In this document: in pieces, positions 1 to 11,137 of the stretch
Numbering within the stretch: the stretch's first letter is position 1
Layout: every line of letters starts with the position of its first letter
NCBI GenBank assembly: GCA_010909165.1
Contig: MU008229.1
Location: forward strand, 60,512 to 124,511
Origin: Anthoceros angustus
Taxonomy: Eukaryota; Streptophyta; Anthocerotopsida; Anthocerotales; Anthocerotaceae
Length of the DNA stretch: 64,000 bases
Direction: 5' to 3'
Notes under the pieces: generated by a model
What the model saw: the letters and a program-made list of their open reading frames with translations, nothing else
Database searches by the model: none
Told to the model about the DNA's origin: nothing
Translations under genes and position numbers: made by a program

Positions 1-2
1 CC

Positions 3-929
3 TCGGTGTATAAGGTGTACAGGATAGATCTTAGCTTCTTGCCGAAGAAGATTTTTTCCGTGGCCACGTCGCACAAGGGGTTGATATGTTTCAGCACTTA
101 CCCGAAGAACTGCAACACTGTCTCGCTGTGCGTGTGCAATCCTATCACTAGAGTGTGGAAGGCGTTGCCGGAGTTTACCATACCGGTGACACATGGGTGG
201 GAGTCGGCCATGGTTGTGGATGATGGCTCTAATGCGTTTAGAGTTATTGTGATCAGCGATGAGATGTTTGTGTCGGATAGTGAGAATGAGAATGCGTGGA
301 CGCTCCACGAGTATTCGTCGGACCGAGATGTGTGGAGGATCATACAAGGGGACAACTCGCGGGATACTTTCTTTGGAGGTGCGTTCTTGCTCTCGGGGGA
401 GTTGATGTACAGCGTGGACGACGTGGAAGTGCAGCTGTACAGTACAGTGGCGGGGAAGGTGGTTAGGAAGCTGGAGGTGGAAACCCCAGCTGGAACTTTC
501 TTTCACGCCCGCCTGATGGAACACTATGGGGAGGTGCTGCTGGTTGGGGACATCATGGCTTACAGGGGCTCCACTGTGGGGATCTGGAAGCTTGACCAGA
601 CGAAAGCGGTTTGGGATCCTGTCTCCGTGTTCCCAGAGGTGCAGCTCAGCGAGATGGCGCGGGATTGGGTATTAATAAACAGCCTCACAGTGGGGCATTT
701 CATCTGTGTGGAGATAGAAGTGTACCAGCTGAACAAAACAGTAGGCTTGCAGTATGTCCTGGCCTTCAACACCAGAGAAGACAGCTGGCATACATTCCGA
801 ATGAAGAGCGTCAGAGAGAGATCTGAGAGCGTAGCGCGTCAGGAGGACTTCTGGAATTCATACCCATTGAGACGTGTGAGGGACAAAGGGCTCACTCTCA
901 TTGAGCCCAGATTGGATGTATTTATTTAA
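3..929 (+). CDS. F-box family protein, 3' part only
   Basis: The frame is open from the left edge of the window to a TAA at 927-929, so only about 308 C-terminal residues are present and the F-box itself must lie outside. F-box proteins are substrate adaptors of SCF ubiquitin ligases. The visible part looks like the F-box-associated or kelch-like propeller: a VCNPITRVWKALP motif near residue 43 (the usual NP-x-T-x-x-W-x-x-LP signature) and GIWKLDQTKAVW further on. The same landmarks occur in the complete gene on the other strand (VNPFTRTCVRLP, GIWRLELNSMQW), so the two are diverged paralogues. No intron is needed. The genes converge, with about 200 bp between their stops. The substrate cannot be deduced. 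Confidence 0.75.
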   Translation, partial: SVYKVYRIDLSFLPKKIFSVATSHKGLICFSTYPKNCNTVSLCVCNPITRVWKALPEFTIPVTHGWESAMVVDDGSNAFRVIVISDEMFVSDSENENAWTLHEYSSDRDVWRIIQGDNSRDTFFGGAFLLSGELMYSVDDVEVQLYSTVAGKVVRKLEVETPAGTFFHARLMEHYGEVLLVGDIMAYRGSTVGIWKLDQTKAVWDPVSVFPEVQLSEMARDWVLINSLTVGHFICVEIEVYQLNKTVGLQYVLAFNTREDSWHTFRMKSVRERSESVARQEDFWNSYPLRRVRDKGLTLIEPRLDVFI

Positions 930-1125
930 ACTTTTGGAGGCTTCTCTTCCAGGAAACCTGTGGGATATGACTTGTAAATATTGGAACGCTCTCCTTAGTG
1001 GGAGCTCATTGTCACACCTGCAAGATTTTGCATGAGCAAAACTAATCTCTGGATTAGCAAACTGGGAAGGAGAAGATGACCACAAAATCCGGAGACAAGC
1101 ACTCCCAAGCAACTGTTTCCTCACA

Positions 1126-2448
1126 TCAGAGATTCCATCTCGGTACGAGAAACCCGTAGAACTTGGTGGCCAGTAGATGCGGGGCCTCATCATTCAGAAG
1201 CAGGTGCCATAAATTCTTCACAATGCTGAATCCGAGTAGCAATGTTCTTGAAGGAGGATCAGAGACGCGGATGGTGAGGAAGATCATGTCACCTTCAGCA
1301 GAGGCATATTCCAACCATCTGGAGGAATGAGTAGCCAAGCTGCCTTGGGTTGCAAGCACTTCTGCAGGCGGGACAGAAACGAGTATCCATTGCATGCTGT
1401 TGAGTTCAAGCCTCCAAATCCCGTAGCTGGCATCTTCTCCAGAGCGGAAGGGCCCCACGTAGAAGACCATTCCCCTGCACTCTACCAGGAAGTAATGTTT
1501 GGGACTGTAAGCCGCAGGTGGCCACTCATCAGGCACGATGGCCCTGTGCCACACAGATGTGCCTTCCTCAATGTTGTGCACCAGGAGCACACCCTCCTGC
1601 CCCCCGTCGTAGCGGTACAGCACACCATTGCTTACAACATCGGCAAACTTATGAGCAGATAGCCTGGGCCGGATGTTATCAGGAGGACGCTCTCCTTGAA
1701 AGGTCTTCCAAGCATGTGTCACAGAGGAGAAGACGCATATGATCCAGGGATTATACATGGGACAGGAATTCACCCTGTCGTAGATGACAACCACTTTGAA
1801 ACTGGCATTGGAGGCCTTGTCCACCTCCACCTTGATCATCCCGAAAGGATCCGGCCTGATGCCTATCTGCGGCAACCGCACACAAGTCCTGGTGAAGGGG
1901 TTCACAACATACAGCTCGCAGCTGCTGTCCGGCAGCCTGTTGGTGGACAGCACCAGCTCACACACTCGGATGAGTATCAACCCATCTTGTGACACCACCG
2001 TGCGCTCGTACCCAACTTTCTTCAACGAATGTGTGTCATACAGGGACCTCATACCCACACTCTTGCTGGAGAGCACACTGTGGAACCGGGATGGGATGAA
2101 ATTTAGATTGAGCTTGTATTGCGGGTACCGAGACAAGCTGGATGCAGGGATCGGACCCCGCTGCAGGGAGGGGCTGAAGCAGAAAACACAGATCATCGGT
2201 GGAGACGGAGGCAATATGGAGGCCTGGAACTGGAATTGGGCAGAGGAGAGAAAGGACCGCCACTGCTTGCACACTGCTCGGAACCGGAACTGGGTTGTCG
2301 GTGGCAAGGCCAGCAGCACTCTCCCCACAAGCTCCTCTGGCAGCTTGCTCCACACTGTTTCGTCCATATCACCAGCCCGTCTTGTTGCGGTGCCTGAAAA
2401 CCTTCCTTGCACCACGTACAGTTCCAGACTGAGTTCTGATTGCTCCAT
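1126..2448 (-). CDS. F-box protein (F-box plus kelch/FBA-like region)
   Basis: An intronless gene of about 440 residues. I place the start at the ATG at 2448 (MEQSELSLEL); a second ATG at 2367 (MDETVWSKLP) would still include the whole F-box, and the frame is open upstream to 2586. The F-box is clear at about residues 33-70 (WSKLPEELVGRVLLALPPT, then RFRAVCKQWRSFL), the SKP1-binding module of SCF ubiquitin ligases. Behind it is a propeller-like region with VNPFTRTCVRLP and GIWRLELNSMQWILV. Length and layout fit the large plant F-box/kelch-like class, common in mosses and lycophytes. It is paralogous to, and tail to tail with, the partial gene at 3-929. The target protein is unknown. Confidence 0.8.
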   Translation of the reverse strand: MEQSELSLELYVVQGRFSGTATRRAGDMDETVWSKLPEELVGRVLLALPPTTQFRFRAVCKQWRSFLSSAQFQFQASILPPSPPMICVFCFSPSLQRGPIPASSLSRYPQYKLNLNFIPSRFHSVLSSKSVGMRSLYDTHSLKKVGYERTVVSQDGLILIRVCELVLSTNRLPDSSCELYVVNPFTRTCVRLPQIGIRPDPFGMIKVEVDKASNASFKVVVIYDRVNSCPMYNPWIICVFSSVTHAWKTFQGERPPDNIRPRLSAHKFADVVSNGVLYRYDGGQEGVLLVHNIEEGTSVWHRAIVPDEWPPAAYSPKHYFLVECRGMVFYVGPFRSGEDASYGIWRLELNSMQWILVSVPPAEVLATQGSLATHSSRWLEYASAEGDMIFLTIRVSDPPSRTLLLGFSIVKNLWHLLLNDEAPHLLATKFYGFLVPRWNL

Positions 2449-2739
2449 TTTCCCACAAACAAAATTTGGGAACAGAGCCCTTCTTGCGGAGGCAACTCTT
2501 CGCAGTAGGGCGGCTGTCTGCGCAGCGTGATCTCCAGCTCGAAGGCGACGGCTCAATTCGGTGGATGCCTCTTGCCGTCCATTCATACCCCGTCAACGAA
2601 GAAGGAAATATGTTTTGATTTTCAATCATTGACTGACCCTTCAACGCCAAACGCAATCGCTTTTATTTCGTTTGGACCTTTGACTCGAAAACTTCGTGAG
2701 ACAAAGTGGCAAGGAGTAATGTATTAGTTTATTAGAAAA
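2449..2739. other. Upstream region of the F-box gene, partly repeat-related
   Basis: This stretch holds the 5' flank of the minus-strand F-box gene. Bases about 2,545-2,640 resemble, on the same strand, 26,790-26,885 and 49,285-49,355 (shared core tggatgcctc...gtccattcat followed by a ttttgattt run). The repeats at 26 and 49 kb therefore carry a diverged piece of F-box 5' DNA, or the gene's 5' region was built on a repeat. I see no other gene here. Confidence 0.5.
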
Positions 2740-4310
2740 AAACGATGAAAAAAACCCATGCCGCATGGGACAACCAAAGTGGACCTCAGTCAGGGTGACA
2801 AGGAGCAATTAAAATTTTCATCTAAAATTATTTACTATTTCTAGAACATCCTATGCAAGAAGAACAAATGGCCTGCAAATTATGGAGGAAGAGGAAGAAT
2901 CGTCACCTGCCATCGCCGCCTTGTGAAAGATTGTCGTCGAGACGGCTCTTTGAAGGGCAATGGAGACTCGATGTCTGAAGTAAGCTATGAAATAAGAAAG
3001 GGACAACCCCGCGCCATGCCTGTGGGCGCAGTACGATTTGACACAAGTCTTGAGAAATTTATTGAAGTCCGCAGCCATTACCCCATACGTTTCGAGTGCG
3101 AGTAGAATAAAGAAGTGACCCGCTTGCATCCCGTTGTACTTCCTGACCTTGAGAGCCGCAGCTCCGGCGGCAACCCAGTTAGGACGGTCAGTGATAACCT
3201 GAGCGACGATGGTGTTTCGAGCAGTGTCAGTAACCACCACGTCCGCCACCGAGACCTGGTCGCCGTGGGCAAAGTACAAGTCAGCCCTGATTGAGCGACT
3301 TGTTTGAAGAGGCTACCCTCACTCCCTCCAGGCCATGTAGCAGCGTTCGCGAGCAATAGCAAACATGACATCGCAGATAGCATCGTGGGTAGCAATGAAA
3401 TGACCCCCATGCATGGGGACAACGAGCAAGGTCAACCCTAGAATCATCGAGGGCAGAGGCGCACTCGCAGGTAAGGAGGGAAGATGTCACAGGCTGGAGC
3501 AGGCCAAGATGAAATCGCATCACAGTGGTGAAGGTGGTTGGTGCGATAACAAAACCCTATATACATGGACAAGCCAGAAGCCAAGCGCCTGCGCCCTTAC
3601 CAAAACAAGAGCGAAGCCGAGCCCTCGTGGACCTCGGGATGGAGGGGTCTAGGAGGACGGACTGAAAAGCTTGGCTGAGCTGCTTCTCAAGCAACAACGC
3701 TTGCAACCCCCTGAAACCATCGGAGAAGAACGTCAAGAAAGGAGGAATCCCTGGCCTACCTCAAAGAAATTTGGAGAGGGAAGGTTCCCTCTTCAACATT
3801 AGACACAAGATCCTCCAGAAAGGGTCTATCCTGGAGGATGAAGCGAAAGGCCAGAGCAGGAGCTGATAAAGCCCAGCTGCCTAAAAAAGTCGTCGGGGAA
3901 GAAACCTTCAGTGAGAGTAGGCCGACGCCCCCAAATTGCATTGGCATGGACTCTTGCCAGCGGGCCAAATCGCCTGCAGGGCACTCGAAAGCTCCTGGGC
4001 CCATGATGTCCCCAAGAGTATTCATTATCTTCTTGTCAAACCCCTATAATCAAGACAGGAGAACCGGAGACGGGAGGAGCGTCTAGATGAGAGACTGGTC
4101 CAGGAAGCTCCCGATGAGGTCAAGAGAGCTGAAGGGACCCCCAATCCAGAGAGACCCAAAGGAGCAATCTCCCAAAGAAGGAACGCAGTGGGAGGATACC
4201 CGATGGGGACAGGGAGCATGCTTGGAGAGCTTGACCTTCAAGCCAACCAAAGAAAGTCATGAGAGAAGAGTTGGAAGGCCTCCTTGACCTTGTCCCCCGG
4301 GCCCAAAGAG
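2740..4310 (-). mobile_element. Decayed LINE-like reverse transcriptase remnant, 3' part
   Basis: Read on the minus strand this is the C-terminal part of an RT-encoding non-LTR type element, broken by stops and shifts. About 4,025-3,756 encodes a GGVGLLSLKVSSPTTFLGSW segment, which fits the G-G-L-G-L...A-x-F-L-G-S-W block after the RT core of plant and algal LINE-like proteins. About 3,523-3,420 has MRFHLGLLQPV and a DDSRVD stretch. About 3,279-2,851 has VADVVVTDTAR, ALETYGVM and FRHRVSIALQRA, the usual tail blocks. After the coding tail, 2,815-2,740 matches in inverse orientation 26,658-26,730, a shared LINE 3' end. No RT catalytic core is readable. The family is inferred from remembered block patterns, not from a search. 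Confidence 0.6.
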
Positions 4311-4703
4311 TGTGCGAGGTTCCTGAAAGGAGTAAGCGAGCCCCTTACGATCTAGGTGTGCATAACTCAAAGGAATTTTCATGTTTTCAAATTTAAAATT
4401 TTAATAGTATTCAATAGATAGAGAATTATATCATTTATGTACTAAAATAAAGAGTGGGATCCTTTCATTCTACTTACATAATGAAGAGGGTGGACTTATT
4501 GATTAAGTAGAGATGAGATGAGTCCATCTACATCTTAGGGAGACCTAGGAGCAACTAAGCTCACGTCTGATGCTCCCTACATGGAGACATATGATCTAAG
4601 AGTAAGTAGAGGTAATTAAATATTTTAACATTACTTATCACGCCTATGATTTCATGACCGCATATACTCATGGAAATGGAAGGGCCTATTTATCACTGGG
4701 TTT

Positions 4704-4880
4704 TATTCAATAAAGTGTAGTTTCTTGATTATACCATCCACAACTTTGGTAATGTAATAATGAAGAAGAGTCTACTTAACATTGGGTTATATTCAATAAA
4801 GTGTATTTTCTTGATTATATCATCCACAACCTTGGTTAATAGCGTCTGTGTAGAAGGAGGTTTCTCCTAAAACCCCTTTT
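4704..4880. repeat. Two-copy direct repeat, about 87 bp unit
   Basis: The core attcaataaagtg begins at 4,704 and again at 4,791. In both copies it is followed by ttcttgattata and then catccacaac with ttggtaat, so this is a two-copy tandem repeat with few changes. It lies in non-coding A+T-rich DNA. Confidence 0.75.
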
Positions 4881-5157
4881 TGCACTTGAAAAAATCCGCA
4901 CTATAATCAGCCGTTTTGGTATTTCTCTGCAGACGTGTCATTCGCAACCTTTTGAATAATTGTTTTGATACACGTTATTTGATATTATAGATTGCAAGAA
5001 TGTGGCAAAAACTAAAGTCTCATTCTCGTTGCTTTTCTTTCAAGCGGACACGGAATTCGCAAACATGCGCGCACCCATCTAAACATTCTCAACAGCAATC
5101 ATTGCTAGGTGTTGGGCCTCTAAGCGTTTAGATTTTTAGGGCTTCTTGTAATTACAG

Positions 5158-5177
5158 TGCGCAAACTTGTTTGCGCA
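5158..5177. repeat. Perfect palindrome, 9-bp arms
   Basis: Arms tgcgcaaac and gtttgcgca are perfectly complementary around a 2-base centre (tt). It is the first of three perfect inverted repeats within one kilobase that share a related centre. Confidence 0.85.
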
Positions 5178-5562
5178 ACAACCTTCATTCATACCGTCAA
5201 TCCTAAGACTATACTCTCTGCTCTGAATTTTACAGGGGTTTCTTAGACATTGGGACAATAATATCTTCGTTGACATGATGCTCTTGATCCGCGTGCAGTG
5301 CGAGAATGAGAGTGGCATGGTATGCACTTGGAGCTGGGCCTACGCCAAATGTCTCAAGATTCAAAAGATATAAAGGTTCTCACTCCTAGTTCAAAGCTTT
5401 AACCACTAGAAAAAAGATGAGGGCTAAGTAAAGATAAGAACATATCCACATTAGGGTAGTGCACAAAAAAGGTTGAAAACGTCGAAAGGAACCCTTTAAA
5501 ATAATAATATATCAAAAATATCAAAAAATACCATAAATTTCAAAAAAATATCAAAATTTTAG

Positions 5563-5582
5563 GGCAAGTGCACACACTTGCC
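5563..5582. repeat. Perfect hairpin, 8-bp arms
   Basis: Arms ggcaagtg and cacttgcc are perfectly complementary around a 4-base loop (caca), in a flank rich in A and T runs. Confidence 0.85.
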
Positions 5583-6076
5583 TCAAAAAATTGGACTTTT
5601 TTGGGATTTTTTTGGGGTTTAAATTTTTGTTCTTTTTCTTCGATGAGCGTAGGGAATGCACTGGGAGGCATGAATCATATGGGTTCATGCTCCTAGGCCT
5701 GACCTTGGATCACGTTACTTGTGCGTACAGGCCTCCTTGCCCACAGTGCGCACACAAATGTCACACAGAGCCTTGCCCCTGCCTTTGGGCCCCACCTGTT
5801 GCATGCACTTGTTCAGCCCAGGCCCCCATGTTTGATGATAACGGTACTAGGTCCAGAAGAGACGGAAACCGTAAAGGATAAAAGGGGATAGGGTGTTCTT
5901 CGTCGCATTAGGGCATAGGATAGATATATGAGTGGTCTAGGTGAACCTCCATGATGTCTGCTACTTGTTATTTTGTCGAGGAGTTCACATCCTCGGACCG
6001 CCAAAGGACATGTTTCCCCATTAGAAGATCATTTTTCGCGTTCTTTTTGCACAAGTTTGCGCAAAGCATTGTACCA

Positions 6077-6096
6077 GGCGCGCACTTGTGCGCGCC
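6077..6096. repeat. Perfect GC-rich palindrome, 9-bp arms
   Basis: Arms ggcgcgcac and gtgcgcgcc are perfectly complementary around tt. The centre CACTTGTG echoes the AACTTGTT centre of the palindrome at 5,158. Confidence 0.85.
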
Positions 6097-6559
6097 TAGG
6101 CCTCCTGGAATACAAAAACATAGAGAACCACACAAAATACAGAAACTATGGACATGATGAAATTCTGGAACAATGAGGTCACTGGCCCTTCATCACGCCG
6201 ACTAAATCGCTATGAATCTGATTAGAAGGTGCCAGCTCGGTGTAAATGATTTGACACGAAGTAGCATCGGAGCTGAGAATGCTAGAAACAGATGGATGAA
6301 CACCTACAAAAAACAACAAAAACCAAACCAACTTGAGTTTTCGGCAAAATAGGGTTGGGATTTTTACCAAAACCCTTTTTCACAGGAGAAACCCCTTTCT
6401 ACACAGATGTTGTTAGTTGTGTAATAATGAAACATATGTGTCATTTTCTGCAAGTCAACTAGGTCCCAATAGATCTTACTCCAAAATATGTGCCATTCTT
6501 CTTTTTGTTGACAAATGATGGCTTCTACTTAGGAATAGATAAGGAGAACGAATATCGTT

Positions 6560-7925
6560 GCTCATTGCTGAGGAAGATTATTGATACTCTTGGGGACATC
6601 CACAGGCTCGAGGCTTTTGAGTGCCACAATGAGCGTCAGCCCGGCAGCAAGCGTCCCACATACAATTTGAGGCCAGTGTACGCTCTCATTTGGAAGTCTT
6701 CTCCCCGGCGGCTTTCTGGGCAGTTGGGCCCTCTCTGCTTTGGCTTCTCGATTCATCCTCCATGACAGGCCCTTTCTTGAGGATCTCGTATCTGGTGTGG
6801 AGGAGGGAACCTTCTCTCTCCAAACATCCTTGAGGCAAGCTAGGGACATGTTATCATTGGATGCTCGGAAGGACTTCCCTCCTTTCTCGACATTTATTCG
6901 ATGGTTTACGGGGTTGCAGGCATCCTGCTCGAAGCGGCTCGGCTAGAGCTTTCGTTGCATCCTCCAGCAGGCCCTTTCTTGAGGATCTCGTATCCAGTGT
7001 GGAGGAGGAACCTTCTCTCAAACATCCTTGAGGCAAGCTAGGACATGTTATCATTGGATGCTGGACTTCCCTCCTTCTCGACATTTATTCTTGATGGTTT
7101 ACGGTTGAGCATCCTGCTCGAGAAGCTTCGGCTAGGCTTTCGATCATCCTCCGGGACCCCTCCATCCCCACGTCCACAGGCGTGACTCGCTCTTGTTGCA
7201 GGAAAAGCGGTGCTTGGCTATTGGCCGCCATGCATCTGAGGTTTTCACATCGCACCAACCACCTTCACTACTTCGATGCGATTACATCTTGGCATGCTCC
7301 GGCTGTGCCTTCTTCGCTCCTTACTTGCAGTGCGGCTCGCCTCGATGATTAAGGGTACACTTTGCTCATTGTCCCCACGGGTCTCGCATTGCCACTCACG
7401 TGCCATCGTGATGTCATGTTCGCCGCCGCCATGTTCATGACCGCTAGCCTAGAGGCGGGTGTATACTCTTCTGCAGTCGTTCAATCGGTGACACAGCACC
7501 TTGTCGTCAGCGACGGGTTTTGATGGCGAGATGATGGTTCACGATCCTACTCGAGACACCATCTCCGCTGGGTCATCACTAACCATCCAGTTGAAATTTC
7601 TGCCGGGCGGCTCTCAAGGTCCCATAAATATAGCGGGGATGCAAGCGGGCCACCTCTTATTCGCTTGCACTAGAGACGTATGGGGCAATGGTGAGGACTT
7701 TGACAAATTTGTCAGTCAAGCCTGTCTGCAGACACGATGCGGGCATCCCTCTCGTACTTCACGATACCCGAAAACGGGTTTTAATTGCCCTTCAATGGCG
7801 CCTCAGCGATCCTCCATAAGGCGGATGGAGGGTGCCGCATCTTCCTCTACCTGGTTTGCGGACGTTTTATTCTTCACACGCATATGACATTGTGGATGCG
7901 ATGGGTGACTTTAGGTAGAGCTAAG
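6560..7925 (+). mobile_element. Decayed LINE-like reverse transcriptase remnant, interrupted by the LTR element
   Basis: The plus-strand counterpart of the remnant at 2,740-4,310. Around 6,745-6,935 it reads RFILHDRPFLEDLVSGVEEG, matching RFILQDRPFLEDLVSNVEEG in the minus-strand copy. From about 7,500 it reads the tail blocks MVHDPTRDTI and MQAGHLLFACTRDVWG. It is broken by stops and shifts and contains a 0.2-kb tandem duplication. The coding tail runs to about 7,900, where the LTR of the gypsy element begins; its 3' end reappears beyond that element at 26,658-26,760. It is therefore the host of a nested insertion. No RT catalytic motif survives. Confidence 0.6.
6766..7160 (+). repeat. About 200-bp tandem duplication inside the LINE remnant
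   Basis: The block starting caggccctttcttgaggatc at 6,766 recurs at 6,968. Both copies run through the caaacatccttgaggcaagc and gacatttattc segments. The second copy has several small losses, typical of the repeats in this window. Confidence 0.8.
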
Positions 7926-8331
7926 TTCATGGTGTGGATTTGTGTCCGGGGACACCGTGAGGTCCCATTCACCCTCAATGTCGTTGTAGGCTTAGGATTC
8001 GCTCCCAAGGGAATGGTTTGTGCCAAGGCGCTAACTTCTATAAACTCTTGACCTTCACCTAAGTCAAGACTTACTATTACCCCTCTTACCTATCTACTCA
8101 ACCACTACTACTTGTCCACCACGGCTCTTATTCCTGACCAAATCTCATTCCACATGCTCTCACCGTGGTTGCTTGACCATGAGGTGGGTCCCACACCAAA
8201 CCCTAGCGACTTATTTCCGGCGCAGCGGCGGATCCACCGCAGGCGTCCGCTGCGGATCGGCTTTGTGCACTCCACATTTCATGCACACACACACCATTCC
8301 TAGGGACCTAAATTCCACAAATCCCTCACGC

Positions 8332-9185
8332 TCCACACACACACAAAGGCGCCACACTCACACAACTTTACAGGCGCTGTTCCCCTTGCATGCTTCCACA
8401 GTGACACCGGTTTGGTTTCTTTTGGATTCACACAAATTCTCACTTAGTCTCAAAGTTCCTTCTCAACCCCTCTCACCTCGCGCATCTGGTGTTTAGTCAC
8501 TCCTTCACCCAATCTTCCCTCTCTCTCTCTCTCCCTCAACTCGCCCAGGCTTCCAACCATCCACTCAACACTTCTCGCACAACACAGGGGACAAGTGTGA
8601 AGGAAAAAGAACCCCAGGCGTCCAGGCGTTGAGCAAGCTCCGGACCGCCCCGCCAATCCCTTGGTTTCCTCCTCCTTTGTCAAAGATTGCTTTATCACCC
8701 CTCCTCCCAGTGCGGAGCAAGCTCTCGACCACCCCTAGGGCGTCTCGCACCACACACACACACAAGGCGCCACACTCACACAACTTTACAAGGGCTGTTC
8801 CCCTTGCGCCCTTCCACCAGCTGCACCGGTTTGGTTTCTTTTGGATTCACAATTCTCCTAGCCTCTCAATTAGTTCCCCTTCTCCCTCTCACACCTCGCA
8901 TCGCGTCTGATGTTTAGTCACTCCTTCAATCTTCTCCTCTCTCTCTCTCTCTCTCCCTCAACTTTCCCTTCCAACCATCCACTCAACACTCTCGCAATTG
9001 AACACAACTTCAGGACAAGTGTGAAGGAAAGAAGAACCCCAGGCGTCACGGGCGTTGAGCAAGCTCCGGACCGCCCGCGCCAATCCCTTGGTTTCCTCCT
9101 CCTTTGTCGGGTGCTTTATCACCCCTCCTCCCGGTGCGCAAGCTCTCGACCACCCCTAGGGCGTCTGCGCCACCGCCTGTCAATC
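8332..9185. repeat. About 424-bp tandem duplication inside the 3' LTR
   Basis: The block starting at the CA run before aggcgccacactcacacaac (8,332) recurs at about 8,756; the other LTR has it once (from about 23,235). The join gcgtctcgcaccacacacac lies where the unit end runs into the CA repeat, so the breakpoint has short homology. Confidence 0.75.
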
Positions 9186-9597
9186 GGACGTCTCCAACCA
9201 GCCACAGGCGCGTGGGGATCTCAACCGAGGAATTGCTCGGCGTGAGGGACCTAATTCGCCCCTCTTATACATCGGTGGCACCACCCCCGGATTTTAGGTC
9301 CTAAGATGGCTATCGAAGAGCGCCCACAATTCGGGCGATCCTAGGTCGATGACATCCTAACCAAATTATCTTTAGGTTGCTACCACCCTCGCTGTCTGCG
9401 CGCCCTACCTCGACTTGGCGTGGCCCCCGTCCTCCATTGCGCCACGAGCTCTCACCTTGGCCCTGGACGGGTTCTCCCACTACTTCCACCTCACACATCA
9501 CTGGGCGTCGAATTTGAGGTGTACCACCTGGGGCTTGCATCTTCCCGTGGCCTTTATTGAGGATTATTCACGGCTCCTCGTCCACCCAAGCTGGACC

Positions 9598-11137
9598 TCC
9601 TCCTCGCTCAACTCCTCCAAAGTCGCCTCCATAATAGCCAACCCCACACCGGCGCATGGTGGTAGAGCACGCCGGGTCCTCACTTGCAGTGGGTAGGCCA
9701 CATCCCTCCTATTTCCACCACACATGGGCGGTGAGGTTAAGCCGCGTTCTCCATTCACATATAGACCGGGCACATAAGTTTCCTCATCCATGTGCCGTAA
9801 TATATAGGACCCCTCTGCGGTGAGGTGCTTACCCCTCCTCCGTGAGGCTACACACGTTGCACGGCCTATGTCCTCGCGCGCCACGTCGCATCCTGTCGCC
9901 CACCGCCCGGGTTGGTTGCGCCAATGTCGATGGCGGTTTCGACTACCGGTAGTGGACTCCCACGACCGTCGTTCGTTAACGGTAGGTGAGGTTTCGGCTA
10001 CCTCGGTTCTTGCTTCCTTCCGCTCGGTAGGCCCTTCCGCTACTCGATCGTGGTCACGCTACCCGCTTCCCTTCCCTTTGTCTTTTACGGCTGACCACGT
10101 GCCTCATCCGCTCCGCTTATATCGCTCCGCTAGCTTATGGGCCTTTTCCAGAGGCCGCTTCCACCGCTCTGGGCTTGCAACTCCCCACATCTCTGGTTCG
10201 TCTCGTGGGCATCCTTAATTTGAGCCATGAGTGCTTCCTGGCTCGTCATGGCTTGCAACTTCTCACAGGCCTGCACAAATCTTCTTGAATCTTGGCCCTT
10301 ATTTCCTCTAGGTTCCGCTTGTCTTCCTCCGTTGCTTGCGCTTGGCCTCCTCTTCGTCAAACGGCCTTCACCACTTCCTCCTCGCTCAACTCCTCCAAAG
10401 TCGCCTCCATAATAGCCAACCCCACACCGGCGCATGGTAGAAGTATGCACTTGGTCCTCACTTGCATGGGTAGGCCACGATCCCTCCTATTTCCACACGC
10501 ACATGGGTGAGGTTAAGCACGCGTTCTCCATTCACATATAGACCGGGCACATAAGTTTCCTCATCCATGTGCGTAATATAATAGGACCCCTACTGCGGTG
10601 GTGCTTACCCCTCCTCCGTAGGCTACACAGTTGCACGGCCTATGTCCTCGCGGGCGCCACGTCGCATCTCGCCCGCCCCTTCCGGGTTGGTTGCGCCAAT
10701 GTCGATGGCGGTTTCGACTACTGGTGGGACTCCCGTCGTTGGTTCGGCAACCGGTAGGTGAGGTTTGGCTACCTCGGTTCTTTGCTTCCTTCGCTCGGTA
10801 GGCCCTTCCGCTACTCGATCGTGGTCACCTGCGCTTCCCTTCCCTTTGTCTTTTACGGCCCGTGCCTCATCCGCTCCGTATATCGCTCGCTAGCTTATGG
10901 GCCTTTTCCCAGGCCGCTTCACGCTCTGGGCTCGCAACAACTCCCCCTGCATCTCTGGTTCGTCGTGGGCATCCTTAATTTGAGCCATGAGTGCTTCCTG
11001 CTCGTCATGGCTTGCAACTTCTCACAGGCCTGCACAAATCTTCTTGAATCTTGGCCCTTATTTCCTCTAGGTTCCTTGTCTTCCTCCATTGCTTGCGCTT
11101 GGCCTCCTCTTCGTCAAAGGCCTTCACCACTTCCTCC
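9598..11137. repeat. About 0.78-kb tandem duplication inside the 3' LTR
   Basis: The unit beginning cctcctcgctcaactcctcc occurs at 9,598 and 10,376, and once in the other LTR (from about 24,092). The join is in ttcaccacttcctcctcgctc, where the end of the unit (ttcaccacttcctcc) and its start share cctcc. Confidence 0.75.

Larger units (their letters stand above)
4311..6559. other. A+T-rich intergenic stretch without a recognisable gene
   Basis: I find no convincing gene on either strand. The stretch contains a short direct repeat (4,704-4,880), A-runs near 5,500-5,560, three perfect palindromes (5,158-5,177; 5,563-5,582; 6,077-6,096) and only short open frames without codon structure. From about 6,500 it grades into the plus-strand LINE remnant. 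Confidence 0.6.

Noticed and set aside
1327-2530. Several long plus-strand frames opposite the F-box gene
   Set aside because: They mirror the codon structure of the minus-strand F-box gene and show no domains.
8500-8545. CT-rich run as a promoter initiator
   Set aside because: It is a simple repeat in the LTR that recurs at each LTR copy, without other promoter signs nearby.
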